Positions 10,410 through 20,751 of a stretch of 22,626 bases of DNA are shown here, piece by piece (positions within the stretch are counted from its first letter, which is position 1; each line of letters begins with the position of its first letter). Location of the stretch: contig JAQGDQ010001878.1 of the NCBI GenBank assembly GCA_030141605.1, positions 1 to 22,626 on the forward strand. Direction: 5' to 3'. The notes under the pieces are model-generated. The model made no database searches and was not told the DNA's origin. It was given only the letters and a program-made list of their open reading frames with translations. The position numbers and the translations under genes were made by a program. Source of the stretch: Tubiluchus corallicola. Lineage: Eukaryota; Priapulida; Priapulimorpha; Priapulimorphida; Tubiluchidae.

Positions 10410-10877
10410 AATGGTTAGCAGTAACATTTGAAATGGTTTCAGAGCAAAATTTTTTGAAACTTGTTTTCGTTTCACGTCTAACTTATCGACTGCTATAGTA
10501 GAGTCTCTTTTTCCTACGGTATGAAGCCTCAAATTATTTGTATAAATAGCAGCCCTGTACTCCATTAACTTGAAAAGCATCAACTTTCAAAAAAAAAACA
10601 ATGGCTGACATGATGATGGTTGTGGGTGTACCGGAACATAGGCAATTATCCAGAATAAAATTGCAAAGATTGGATAGTGAAAGAGCACTTTAAAAAAAAT
10701 AAATGCAAGCTAGAAGTGATTTCCCAGGTACTAACCCATCCACTTACTCAACAGGCTCAGCACTGTTTAACTTCAGTTACTAAACACACATGCTGACTTC
10801 TGTGTCAAGGCTAAAATGTGCATCACGAAAACTTTATAAAAAAATTTCACTTTGCTGACAAAGCCTTTTCACACAAA

Positions 10878-10976
10878 GCATCTGTAAATGTTGCCAAGGT
10901 AAACATGGCTGCATCTGTCACTGTTGCCAAGGTAAATATGGCTGCATCTGTCACTGTTGCCAAGGTAAACATGGCT
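10878..10976. repeat. 33-bp tandem triplication next to JARID2 exon 2
   Basis: Three units of 33 bp (10878-10910, 10911-10943, 10944-10976) start GCATCTGT and contain GTTGCCAAGGTAAAYATGGC. A partial fourth start (GCATTTGATG) follows. Copies differ at only three or four positions. Since 33 is divisible by three, short open frames run through it on both strands (10818-11237 plus; 10847-11032 minus with an 11-residue TLATVTDAA repeat). It begins about 90 bp downstream of the proposed JARID2 exon 2 donor. I treat it as intronic, but an alternative coding exon cannot be excluded. Confidence 0.85.
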
Positions 10977-11065
10977 GCATTTGATGATGATTTGGCAACA
11001 AATGGCTCCTGCTTTTTCTTTGCGTCGAACAATATAGTGCAAATAACTGTGATTCACATAACTAC

Positions 11066-11203
11066 CTTTGCCATGCAGTCAGCAACTTTGGCAGCTACCT
11101 CCGCAGACCTAGCTGGTGGAACCACAGTCATCTCTTTCTTTGGAGTGGTTTCATTTTTCTCAGCAACAGAGTGCTTTGATGGCGTCTTCTTTGGTGTTAA
11201 TTC
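11066..11203 (-). CDS. JARID2: JARID2 coding exon 2 (predicted, 46 codons)
   Basis: A 138-nt phase-0 exon. The acceptor is TGTATTCTGGCAG (AG at 11205-11204) and the first codons read ELTPKKTPSKHS. The chosen donor is AAG/GTAGTT after 11066; GAG/GTAGCT after 11099 is an equally good in-frame alternative that would shorten the exon by 11 codons. The product is Lys/Thr/Pro/Ala-rich with no domain of its own. Two things support it: its first residue, Glu51, supplies the last acidic residue of the ubiquitin-interacting motif begun in exon 1, and its end joins in frame to VHAQRKFAQG of the terminal exon. The acidic Ser-rich stretch that vertebrates carry here is not visible, so one more exon might be missing. 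Confidence 0.68.
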
Positions 11204-14076
11204 CTGCCAGAATACAAGACAAAGTATTTTGAAATGAAATCTACGACACATAGGAGCTACGCAGTCTTATTGCCAACACTGTAAATTAACTTATAATATT
11301 AAAGGGAAGGTCAAGCTTACCCGGAAAGTTAAGCTTATTTCAACGTGAAAAATATTAGTATAATAAGTTTTTACAAAAAAAATAAGTAGCTAATTGTGTA
11401 GTAAGTTGCAGGACTTTGAATTAGTTTAAGCAGTGCGCTCTTGCGGAAAGACACGACGCGCTTACGAAAAGTCACAAAGTCTGCCAGTTACTTCATGATT
11501 TTCAAGTGAATGGCGGCAAAAAACAAGCTTGAAAATTTCTATTGAGAGGTGGTATATTTTAAATTTAAGCTTTATAGGCAGTTCTTTGCAAATTTCTTTC
11601 TTATATTTTTGTAAGTTTAAATGATAACAGTAAAATAAACCCAACATACTCAGTGACATGTTCTTTCCTTTAAGATAGATTCAGGATAGATACAAACAGG
11701 TAGTAAAACTGCTGAACTTGGCAGTCAATAGTATAAATCTGAGCAGGAACAGGACCCAATATTAAACTACAGCTCAACATAACCTAATGTGTAAAATATT
11801 AAAGGAGAACACAATTGTCTTTTTTGAGAGCGATTTACTTGAAAGAATTATTAGCCTTGCCTGATTGTATCCTGTTACCTTCATTATACAAAATGTTGCC
11901 AGTTACTGAAACAATAGCCGAACCAAAATAAAAATGAATACTAATTGAATACAGAATACCAAAAATGAATGTTGGGTCCAAAAACTGATAAATTATAACA
12001 AGAAATGTGACTAACTGAATCCATTAATGTTCTCACCGCCTGAAAGTCAATTTGGCAGCACATAGTTAGTCTGCATTCAAATTCATTTGTACTGCTAAAC
12101 TACAAATTTTATTATTATACAAAACAGCAAATTTGGTGTAATAGCTCATTTGCAATTTGGGAAACAGTTGAAATTCTTAAGGCAACACAACAGGGACCTT
12201 TAAGTTACTAAGCAAAATCAAAAAACTATTAGATTCGGATGAGGGTGACAGGATGTCAAATACTGTATCTGTAGACTGTACATTGTACAGCGAACAAGTG
12301 ACGATTTGGTTGGTTGGTGATCTATGGTTAGTTAAGCAGGCTATAAGCCCACGAAAAGATTCAGTTTAGTAATTTAAAGTACACAGACTGATTTAAAATT
12401 AACTGTAATGTTGCGTGACGTTAGCTATTTTTTACGGTAAGACAGTTCTGTATGTTATTACTTTATAATTTCTATGGTACAGTTTTGTTGATAGCAAACC
12501 GGAAATTTCTGCACCAGAAAATACCGGTAGTTCGAAACCAAATGGGATACCCCAATTATCGGTAAACCAAACCGAAATTATCGATTCCGCAACCCACCCA
12601 GGCGCTATTTAGAACACCTTCAGAGCACCATCTAGAGGCGCCGTAGAATCTGTTTTAGTGAAAAAATTTTGAATGCAAAGTTACTCTACTGTGATGCTAC
12701 AGTGCAAAAACTAGCTAAAACTTATAACAAGGAATGAAACACAAAAGAGACGCTTCCCAGCAAAAGAATCAATGAATAAACCTTTTCATAGTTCCGAGGA
12801 TTGGTGATGATCGTGAAAAAGTCAACGGTTAAGCGTACCAGACAGCGCATTTGTGTACACCGTTTTAACGGCTAGCTAGAAGCTTAACTAGTTCATTTTT
12901 CCTTCTTCCCAAGCAAGATACTGCTAGTAAATCACTCAATGCACAGACTAATGAATATTTAAGTAAACTCTAATTAAGTTCTTGCTTAACGACTTTTCGT
13001 TTTAACGACGCTGAAGACTTAACACCTTTTTTCTGGTTTTTATGCCGCACATTTCACTTTCACGGCGATTTTTGCTCTGCTTAAAGCCATTTTTATTTTA
13101 TCAACAACTTTCTACTTAATTTGAAACATTAAAACAGCATGTACTGCATTATTCTGTTTTAAAAACGCAATAAAACAGTACAATTATTATTGTGTTTTTG
13201 CTTCCCGACTGCATTCAATCGCTAAATGCTGCACAACGAGCGAGATTTTAATTGCTTCCATACACCCGAGTTCAAACTTTATGCAAAAGAATTTTGCCCC
13301 ACGGGAATGAAATTGTGGGTTTTACTTTGAGTCTTTAACTGCGTACGCTTCAATGTTAAACCGCTGGCTGGGTGCTGATAATAAAAATAAACAGTTTCAA
13401 GCAAACAAAGAGATTAATCAATGGAACTATGAATAAATCTCACAAAACATTTACTTTATATCACGGGTGTGCAAATTGCGGCCCGCGGGCCACTTGCGGC
13501 CCGCGAAGAGATTTGTCACCCTAATGAAAGTGCGGCCATTAATTGAGTGTATCCAGCTGAAGTCTGTGCCACGATCCCAAAGATAGTGCGGGTAATTTTT
13601 TCTACTAGATCGGATGCCATTAACCCTTACAAGACGGTTGTAGCTTAATGTCACTGTACTACACAGACTGTGTGATACACATTACTAATATGCATTGTAA
13701 TGAAATTACCACTATCTGCCCTGAAAGTAGAAATATATGGCTTGTAATATAAATTTTAATAAATTCTGAAATAGTTTCTTGAGTGTAGTAGTAATGATGT
13801 ATGCAGGTCGGATGCAAAAAAATTGTTATTAGGCCTTTCTGTACTTGGCTCCTTGATCAAACTGCCTGTAGCCCACAGGAATTGCGGGAAAGTTTAATGT
13901 GGCCCGGCTAGTCAGATAATTTGCACACCCCTGTTTTATATGATCAAAGCAGCACTGATTTTTGTCTCTGGAACGTTCTGCAAAAGAGTTGGCTTCGTTC
14001 AGCGACATTTCGCTGGAACAGATTAGCGTCGTTAAGTGAGGGACTTACTGTACTAACATAAAACTGGTTCACATAC
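11204..14076 (-). other. JARID2 intron 1 of the coding region (inferred)
   Basis: About 2.9 kb between the exon 1 donor (CAC/GTATGT, donor bases at 14076-14071) and the exon 2 acceptor. Apart from a hAT-like MITE at 13462-13933 it is AT-rich non-coding DNA with no frame resembling JARID2. The stretch 12480-12660 is somewhat richer in G+C (ACCGGTAG, ATTATCGGT and CTAGAGGCGCC words) and may be an old repeat that I cannot classify. Confidence 0.6.
13462..13933. mobile_element. hAT-type non-autonomous DNA transposon (MITE)
   Basis: A 472-bp element with inverted ends: CACGGGTGTGCAAATT on the left and CAGGGGTGTGCAAATT read inward from the right, 15 of 16 identical. It is flanked by an 8-bp direct repeat with one mismatch, CTTTATAT (13454-13461) and TTTTATAT (13934-13941), the length typical of hAT elements. 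Just inside the left end is a GC-rich block with two CGGCCCGCG words, and GTGGCCCGGC near the right end; such GTGTGCAAA/CGGCCCGCGGGCC ends are widespread in animal hAT MITEs. No transposase remains; the short minus-strand ORF at 13451-13654 is only the GC-rich end read through. Confidence 0.85.
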
Positions 14077-14226
14077 GTGTAACGAAGCTTGCAACGCTTT
14101 CTTTAACTCTTTCTCCTCCTTCCACGACAAGCCGTTATTGTAGTCTAAGCTCTTCTGTATGATATTGCGCCTCGGACGATCCTTGGCTGATGGCGACGGC
14201 GTTGACGACAGAGCCGGTGACGCCAT
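14077..14226 (-). CDS. JARID2: JARID2 first coding exon (predicted, 50 codons)
   Basis: Starts at ATG 14226-14224 and ends at 14077 before the donor GTATGT, phase 0. The peptide begins MASPALSSTPSPSAK, then RPRRNIIQK, then GLSWKEEKELKKALQASLH. This lines up with the N-terminus of vertebrate JARID2 as I know it (RPKRNIIQK..., then a W.EE.....L.LSL region), which places it firmly in this gene although it is too short and too far away to stand out by ORF length. Joined to exon 2 the motif EEKELKKALQASLHE fits the ubiquitin-interacting-motif pattern, with Leu41, Ala44, Ser48 and Glu51 at the key places. In vertebrates this region binds H2AK119-ubiquitin nucleosomes, linking PRC1 marks to PRC2. 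The Ala/Ser/Pro leader before RPRR is longer than in human. Confidence 0.9.
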
Positions 14227-14303
14227 TGCTAACTGAGGTAGGTGATTATTGGCTTAAGCAACTCATGTTTGATATCAAGACATGGCAGTTTTGTCTCTGA
14301 TTC
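14227..14303 (-). promoter_or_regulatory. JARID2: JARID2 5' UTR segment with two uORFs and candidate splice acceptors
   Basis: Upstream of the ATG on the minus strand, a strong acceptor (TTTGTTTTTACAG, AG at 14305-14304) would start the exon at 14303, implying at least one non-coding 5' exon further upstream or a trans-spliced leader. A second acceptor (CACCTACCTCAG) would start the exon at 14232, six bases before the ATG. If the longer form is used, two tiny uORFs (ATG-TCT-TGA, and a six-codon one ending TAA) precede the main start and could damp translation. The true 5' end is not determinable here. Confidence 0.5.
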
Positions 14304-15272
14304 CTGTAAAAACAAATCAATTCGTAAATTGTAAGCAAACAACGTTTAACTTCACATATAAGTCGGACGATCACCAATCCATTTACTAATCAGGCCCAGT
14401 ATCGTTTAATTTACATATAAGTGAGTGAATTTTCAACTAATCTCTTGCATTTTGAAGCATGAGAAACTTACTTTCCAGAAAAGATTCAGCATGTAGAAAC
14501 TATTATCAAAGGATAATTAAAGGAAATTGGGATGGTATATTCTACCACATCTTGAAGTACGATAAAAAGTATACATTTTAACACCAATAATACTGCAGAA
14601 GCTCTTCTGATAAATAATATATTAAAACCTTAATTAACAATGGGCAAGCCCAACTATTAACGACATCACAAATGAACAAAATTTTCAACAGCACGAACAT
14701 TCCATGAGAGTATTGCACAAGCTTGCAAAAGCGAAAATTGAAGTACAGTGCTACAGTAAGAGATTTGTTGTGTTGTACTAAAACTCGGCAAGTTTCAAGA
14801 TAAAATCTCAAATTTTAAATTTAACGTTGTGCTCATGGGTGGGTTCTCGAATATGTGCACTGTATCACAAACAAATACCTCTGAACTGAGAGGTACTACA
14901 GCACCTGTTTTATGTGCAAACCATTTCCGAAATGCAGACGCTAGTGTCCGTCTAGCTAGAGGACGGCTCAATGCATATAACAACGAAGAACTAGTGGCGC
15001 GAATGCGAAATTGTGTTTTAGTGGTAATAATTCTTTCACGTAAGTTATTCTTGAAAAAACAGTGTGTTTCCTTTCAATATTTTAAAGAGTAGATAGTTTT
15101 GAGCTGTAGTTTAAGACTAAGTCCCGTTTTTCTTTAACCCTAGTACAGATGTAACCTACAATTACTGTTTCACGGCCACAGAAATTTCAAAATTTGTAAA
15201 AAGGAAATCTTACAAAATTACATTTTTATTGTGACCAAATTTAAATTTTGCTTCATTGTACTTTGTAACAGT
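14304..15272. other. JARID2 upstream region, no gene recognised
   Basis: Mostly AT-rich. Two opposed ORFs (14829-15092 plus, 14795-14983 minus) overlap around 14840-15010, a stretch with more G+C than its surroundings and several CpGs (for example GTGGCGCGAATGCG at 14994-15007). Neither ORF resembles a family I know. The patch could hold a 5' UTR exon or the start site of JARID2 (inference only). Confidence 0.4.
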
Positions 15273-16186
15273 TGTTGGGAGCCGTTTGGACCACTGCGCC
15301 AAGTAGACCACTTGATGCGCTAAAAGTAGTGTCCTACATGGGCAGCCCAATTAGGACACTAGCGATTTTTGTCGAGAAACTTGCTCTGGCAAAACTTGTT
15401 TCCAGTTTATATTACCATTGTTTATAAGTATTGTTATGACATAATAAAGCATAAAACAAAATTTCTTTTAGAAATGGATATTCCTTGGCAATTTACAAAT
15501 GCATTTCTTACAATAATTTCATCATTATGATTAACTCCATTAATATATCATAACATTAAACCTAGTATCTAATGCTTTAAAGAGAGAAATTCTGCACACA
15601 GTTATTACAGAAATAATTGCAAATTTAAAAATGAGACAGCTGCTGCTAAGCCTTCACAACACCAAAAAGTAATTTTTAACATTTAAGAAAAGCAAGGATA
15701 ATTAGTTTTAATATTATCAGTAGTATTGTAACATATAGGGCACTGTCCTACATGGCTCGCTAGCCCATGTAGGACACATAGATCGCTAGAACGTTTACTT
15801 ATAAGAAAACAATTATTTGCCCAAGAGGTAGTGAAACGGATCACCTGTTTGTGAAGTGAGACAAAATCAAAAATGATATACCTTAAACAAATGTTGAATT
15901 CGCAAAAAAGTGGGGTTTTTTCACTTCAACAACATTAATATCGAAACCAAATTTAATATTGTCCGTTCTACCAGCTCAGAATAAAATTCTTTTATTTTAT
16001 TAGATGTATAATAAATTATTCAACGTGTATTAACGTTTTTAATTATTATTATTACATAAACAAGCACAACGGACGGTGTCAGTACACTTAACGACTGAAT
16101 TCACGACCTGTCTCTAGTGTCCTACTTGGGCAGCCCAAGTAGACCAATTGGTCTACTTGGCGCAGTGGTCCAAACGGCTCCCAACA
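15273..16186. mobile_element. 914-bp non-autonomous DNA transposon with 38-bp perfect TIRs and internal hairpins
   Basis: The ends, 15273-15310 and 16149-16186, are perfect inverted repeats of 38 bp beginning TGTTGGGAGCCGTTTGGACC. A 5-bp direct repeat, ACAGT, flanks the element (15268-15272 and 16187-16191), so it looks like a clean, fairly recent insertion. Inside each end, and again near the middle, is a palindrome built on GTCCTAC.TGGG: 15328-15360 (33 nt, imperfect), 15744-15776 (12-bp perfect arms, 9-nt loop) and 16122-16142 (10-bp arms, 1-nt loop), the last followed by a perfect 26-bp palindrome at 16135-16160. The rest is AT-rich without an ORF, so movement would depend on a transposase supplied elsewhere. 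I cannot assign a superfamily. Confidence 0.9.
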
Positions 16187-16196
16187 ACAGTGTTTA

Positions 16197-16224
16197 GTAA
16201 GCTACAATAAATAATGTAGCTTAC
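16197..16224. repeat. Perfect 10-bp hairpin
   Basis: GTAAGCTACA (16197-16206) and TGTAGCTTAC (16215-16224) are perfect inverted repeats around an 8-nt AT loop. It lies six bases beyond the right-hand target duplication of the 914-bp element, so it belongs to the pre-existing target site rather than to the insertion. Confidence 0.8.
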
Positions 16225-16238
16225 AACAGCCACTGCTG

Positions 16239-16310
16239 GAAAAAAGCAGCTAATAACAGCTACATCAACCTCTAGAAAAAAGTAGCTAAATACAGCTACA
16301 TCAACCTATG
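16239..16310. repeat. 36-bp tandem duplication
   Basis: Two adjacent 36-bp units (16239-16274 and 16275-16310) both read GAAAAAAG.AGCTAA, then ACAGCTACATCAACCT. They differ at only a handful of positions. AGCTACA/TGTAGCT words here also occur in the hairpin just upstream, so the whole block may be the remnant of one older repeat. Confidence 0.82.
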
Positions 16311-17251
16311 GATGCTGTAACAGAAAAATGCAGGTAATTGCAGCAGCACCACAAATACTGCTATGTTATTACCTAACAGCTTTAAAAGATTATCCAATTC
16401 ACACATTTTCAGGGACTGCTAGTTAGCTTATACCCGTAATACTCAAATATTATTGAAAAATATAAATCGTGCTAGTCGACAATCCATATGTGAAAACTGG
16501 TATAAATAAGAATCCGAATACATAAACGTATTAAAAATCTGCCAAGTTGTAAGTTATGCTTAACCAGTATATTTCTAAAAACACTTTCTAAGCTGAACAA
16601 AGTAAGGTGAATTAACATAAAGGCAATTTAGTTTCCTCTCCCAATTCACAATTTTTTATTTAACAATGGACTAACTTGAATTGTAATGAGCAAAACAGAC
16701 CTAGCATATAAAACAGCCTAAAAATTTAGTAAAAATAACTGAACCATTCTTTAATTAAAACCCGGGTGGTCAACTTAGTTTAATATATCAGGCAAGCCTA
16801 AAGTTGCTTTCACTTGACCTGACAAACGGAGAGCTTTTTTATTAGTAAAACTTATGTCGCATGCAGTCTTAACCACGATAAACAAATTTTCTTTCTTTGC
16901 TCTCCACCACTAAGACTTCTCTTCTTTCAGTTCTTTGATGATGTTAACAGTGCTGCCACACAGTGATCGACGTAAACGGCATAAGAAACACTGTTGAAAA
17001 AGTGCGTTTCTAGTTAGGTATTCTTATCTGTGTGTACTACAGTAATTACACACTGCGACGCTCTATGGTGGTCACTGCAAAACAATTATACCACAATACA
17101 ATAGTAATTATATTTAAATATTCTGGCGGTTCTAATATAGTTGCTAGTGTTCGAAATTTCAAAGTTATATTTATATTTAAGCAGTTTTAGTTTTTATTAT
17201 AAATCGTTTTCTTATAATATAAATATCTTGCACACTAAATCTGAATTGGTG

Positions 17252-17713
<462 letters not shown>

Positions 17714-17814
17714 AATCTCCAGTAGTTATAATATAACTTTTGAGGCAAATAGTTCTTCGACTGCAATTGCGACAATTTGCACATACATTAGAATCAGATT
17801 GTCATCAACACCTA

Positions 17815-20190
17815 GGTGGCTCCACTGGCAGGTTTTCTCACTATAATATGTAATCCAGCATCCTTGTTATTGGCATGTTCCAATCAGCATGGTGATTAAA
17901 TTTCAATGAATGATGTTTATAGTGTCTATCTAATTTTGAATTAAATGAATTTACAGATGTTGCTGTTGTCACATCAAAGGGCAATCTATTCCAGAACTCT
18001 GGCATCGTAGAAGAAAAATAGTCGTATTAGCATCTTTTAACTCAAACCATGCATCATAACGTAGTAACAGTTGGGTAACCGTTGTTTTACCCTTAACAAA
18101 CCCATGTTGTTATTCACAAATATTGGTGTATCTTATGAGATGGTTCATTATATGCTACCGCATGATTTTTTCTGTCATGTTGTCAATTGTATTTAGTAAG
18201 CTAACTTGCCTGTAGTTCGATGGTTCTGATTTGTCCCCTTTTTTATGAATGGGAGTAACCTGTGCCACCTTCCATTGTCCAGGTAACTGACAATCAGCAA
18301 AAGACCTACCCAGTAAGCATGCTATGCAAGTATAACATACAAGAATAATGCTTTAGATAAAATATAATAATTTATATTATAGTTTAATTTACATAGCTCA
18401 CAGTACTAATCTAAGTAGAGTTTTGTTATTAAATTAGAAGAAGGGTGGTAGACTCGATGACCTTTTGGTCTTTTCACAACCCTGTCTCTCTTAGTAGTCA
18501 CATCATTTGTTAATGCTATGTTGATTATGTTAGTGAGGCAAATTATTCTGTATTCTGTAAGCTGTATATAGGCTTAAAAAGTGCAGTTCTACATTCATTT
18601 AAAATACGTGGATGGTAAGTATCTGGAGCAGATTTGTTTCAATTAAGATTTTGCAACTCAAAAAGTACCTCTTCTTCCGTTATGGAAACATTGTTGATAT
18701 CAGGATACTGTTGCACTTTAGTTACTTCATAGTTAGAAGCGTTGGGATACTAATGAAAAAATCGTTCAAAATTTGTGCCTTCCCCTCTGAATCAGAGACA
18801 AGAATACCTTGAGAATTCTTCAGTGAATGAATTCTAGACTTTGGCTTCCGAAGCGCATTGATATACTGCCAGAATGCCTTAGGATTACTCTTGCAATTAC
18901 TTGCTAAAATACGTTCATATGTTTTTCTCGCAGTAGTTATAGGTTTTTCACCACATTACGCCTTGCAGCATACCGTTCATAAGAAAGTTTTGTTCTTTGT
19001 CTCTTCCAGTCAAAAAACAACTTTTATTTCTCCTTAATACACCTTACCTAATGGTGAACTAGGTCTCAAATTTTTTACCAAATCATCTTGTACAGTAAAA
19101 ACTAGATCAAGTAACGATGGGTCATTGCCAACACGATAGCATGTTGCAAATTTCACGTGTTGAAACAACAAGTTCAATTCAAAGCATTCTAAAAACTCAT
19201 TTTCAGCAGCATTATTGGAGAACACTAATTCCCAATCAATTCCTGATAAATTAAAGTCACCCAGAATACAGATATTTGATTTGTGAGATTAACACACATA
19301 CGAAATCAGTTTAATAAGATTAGCATTATCACTGACTGTTGAGGATGGACTTCTGTATATCTAGAGAATACACAAACTTTGATTCTCTTGAAGTTTAATT
19401 TTTACACAAACTGCACACTTAAAATATTTACAATGTAGTTCGAAAAGGTAAAAAGGTAAAAAGACGTATATAACCACACCATGGCCACAAAAGTTATAAA
19501 TAGGTCTATTATAACCCGGGATTGTTAGCCCAGTTTTCTATATGTAATTTTCACCAGATTTAGTGCTCACTTCTGTAATTGCAACTATATGAGCGTACGA
19601 TCCTGAAATAATTTTGTAATTAATTCCTGTCTCTTGTGTAAGATTTGTTCTGCATTAGTATACAAAACATTAATGTTTTTCCCAGAATAAGTCTTAACTT
19701 TATTCCATGAGTTACAATCTCTCTTCGGATGCTGTTTACTGCAACCTACTTCTTTTTCTTTTTCCATTCGTAGACAACTCTTCTGGCGTAATTGATGCTC
19801 CAGTTTTTTGACGGCTCACGTTTTTTCTTGTCTTCTAATTCCTTCATGAGTACCTATCTCTCTTCACGCTGTTTGAATGCTAAATCTGGCCGAACAAACA
19901 TATTTCCAATTTCACGATTGTCTGAATCACAAATCTGGCGATATGATTCTATAATCTTTGTTTTATCTGCATAAGACTCAACTTGGAATTTGAGCATGTC
20001 GTTACTTTTTTGATCTTTAGCTTTCAGACGAAATATATTGGTAACTGGCTTTACATTAGTGACACCAATTTTATCCAAGAAGACATTTATCATCTCATGT
20101 TCGACAGTAGAAATATATTGAGATTGCAAAAGTTGTATATCATTTGAACGCTGGCTGAATGATACATGGGACGCAGAATTGCTTTTCAAA
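17815..20190 (-). mobile_element. Decayed, internally deleted CR1/L2-like LINE (ORF1 and ORF2 remnants)
   Basis: Read on the minus strand, pieces come in the order of a non-LTR retrotransposon. At 20189-19740 is an ORF1-like piece (RLKAKDQKSNDMLKFQV, then a charged KELEDKKKREPSKNW tail) with one in-frame stop. At 19700-19035 is an AP-endonuclease region: YTNAEQILHKRQEL, GYNRPIY with GHGV, YRSPSS, a GDFN-like GDFNLSGIDW with a stop nearby, DLVFT and SPLGK. At 18960-18600 is the linker (KAFWQYINALRKPKSR, ITEEEVLFELQNLN). At 18320-18070 is the start of reverse transcriptase (VTPIHKKGDKSEPSNYR, QHGFVKGKTTVTQLL). At 18025-17850 is the ORF2 end (EFWNRLPFDVTTA...NSFNSKLDRHY). The reverse-transcriptase core with its catalytic Asp pair is missing between about 18070 and 18025. 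Stops and frameshifts are many, so it is dead. Confidence 0.88.
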
Positions 20191-20697
20191 ACCAGGGCTG
20201 GTGTATTAGAAGTATTGGGAAATCCCTTGTATGCTTGGAAAGTAGATTACCACATAGAAAAAGACTTTGTAAATGTGGTAAAGATATTGAAACTGCAGAA
20301 CACATAATATTAAGTTGTGAATTTTACACACAGATGAGAAACAAGGTCCCTTGGCAAGGAGTAACTGATGAACAATGTTTGAGATGGCTGTTATTTGGAG
20401 AGGAAAAAAATTATGCAGTTTGCCTACTGAAGGGTATAATGGTCAAAAGAAGCAGCATTGTGAATGTATAACTTTAAAGCTGATAAGATAAAGATTAATA
20501 TATATTTAGCTGTGCGTAATGGCGGTATAACATTTATAAACCCAAATTTGTTTTGCTGTGTTGTAGCATTGGAGCAAGCATATGTGTGTGCCTTAGCGTT
20601 TTTGAGTAGAAATTAGCTAGTAGTAGTAGTACAATATACATTGCTACTCGCCCTGATATAAAAGGGATTTAGGCACCGAACGGATGGATGGATGGCG
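20166..20697 (+). mobile_element. 3' end of a second LINE (zinc-knuckle tail of ORF2 plus 3' UTR)
   Basis: The frame at 20166-20468 encodes a peptide with CKCGKDIETAEHIILSCEFY, the C.CG.....T.EH....C pattern found after the reverse transcriptase in many non-LTR elements. A further 230 bp of non-coding DNA ends in GGATGGATGGATGG (20683-20696), a short tandem tail of the kind LINE 3' ends carry. The strand is opposite to the adjoining LINE and the tail type differs, so this is another family, 5'-truncated at about 20166, exactly where the ORF1 piece of the other element breaks off. The upstream reverse transcriptase is absent. Confidence 0.72.
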
Positions 20698-20701
20698 CCA
20701 C

Positions 20702-20751
20702 CTTGATGTAGCTGATGTATCCTGATGTACCTAGATGTATCCTTAATGTAG
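20702..20751. repeat. 10-bp degenerate tandem repeat
   Basis: Five successive 10-bp units of the form CTGATGTATC (CTTGATGTAG, CTGATGTATC, CTGATGTACC, TAGATGTATC, CTTAATGTAG). It begins just after the GGAT tail of the plus-strand LINE and may be an expansion seeded by that tail. Confidence 0.75.

Larger units (their letters stand above)
9479..11065 (-). other. JARID2 intron 2 (inferred)
   Basis: Lies between the donor after 11066 (AAG/GTAGTT on the minus strand) and the acceptor at 9480-9479. Length is about 1.6 kb. It holds a pogo-like inverted-repeat element (9918-10279), a 9-bp repeat (TAGACGTAC, about three copies at 10117-10142), a perfect 34-bp triplication (10308-10409) and a 33-bp triplication (10878-10976). 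I found no further JARID2-like exon in it, but very short exons could be missed. Confidence 0.6.

Noticed and set aside
14795-15092. Opposed ORFs in a slightly GC-richer patch upstream of JARID2
   Set aside because: No similarity recognised on either strand; kept only as a possible 5' exon or promoter area.
15273-16186. 914-bp element read as an LTR retrotransposon because of TG...CA ends and a 5-bp duplication
   Set aside because: The ends are inverted rather than direct repeats, and no primer-binding site or polypurine tract is evident.
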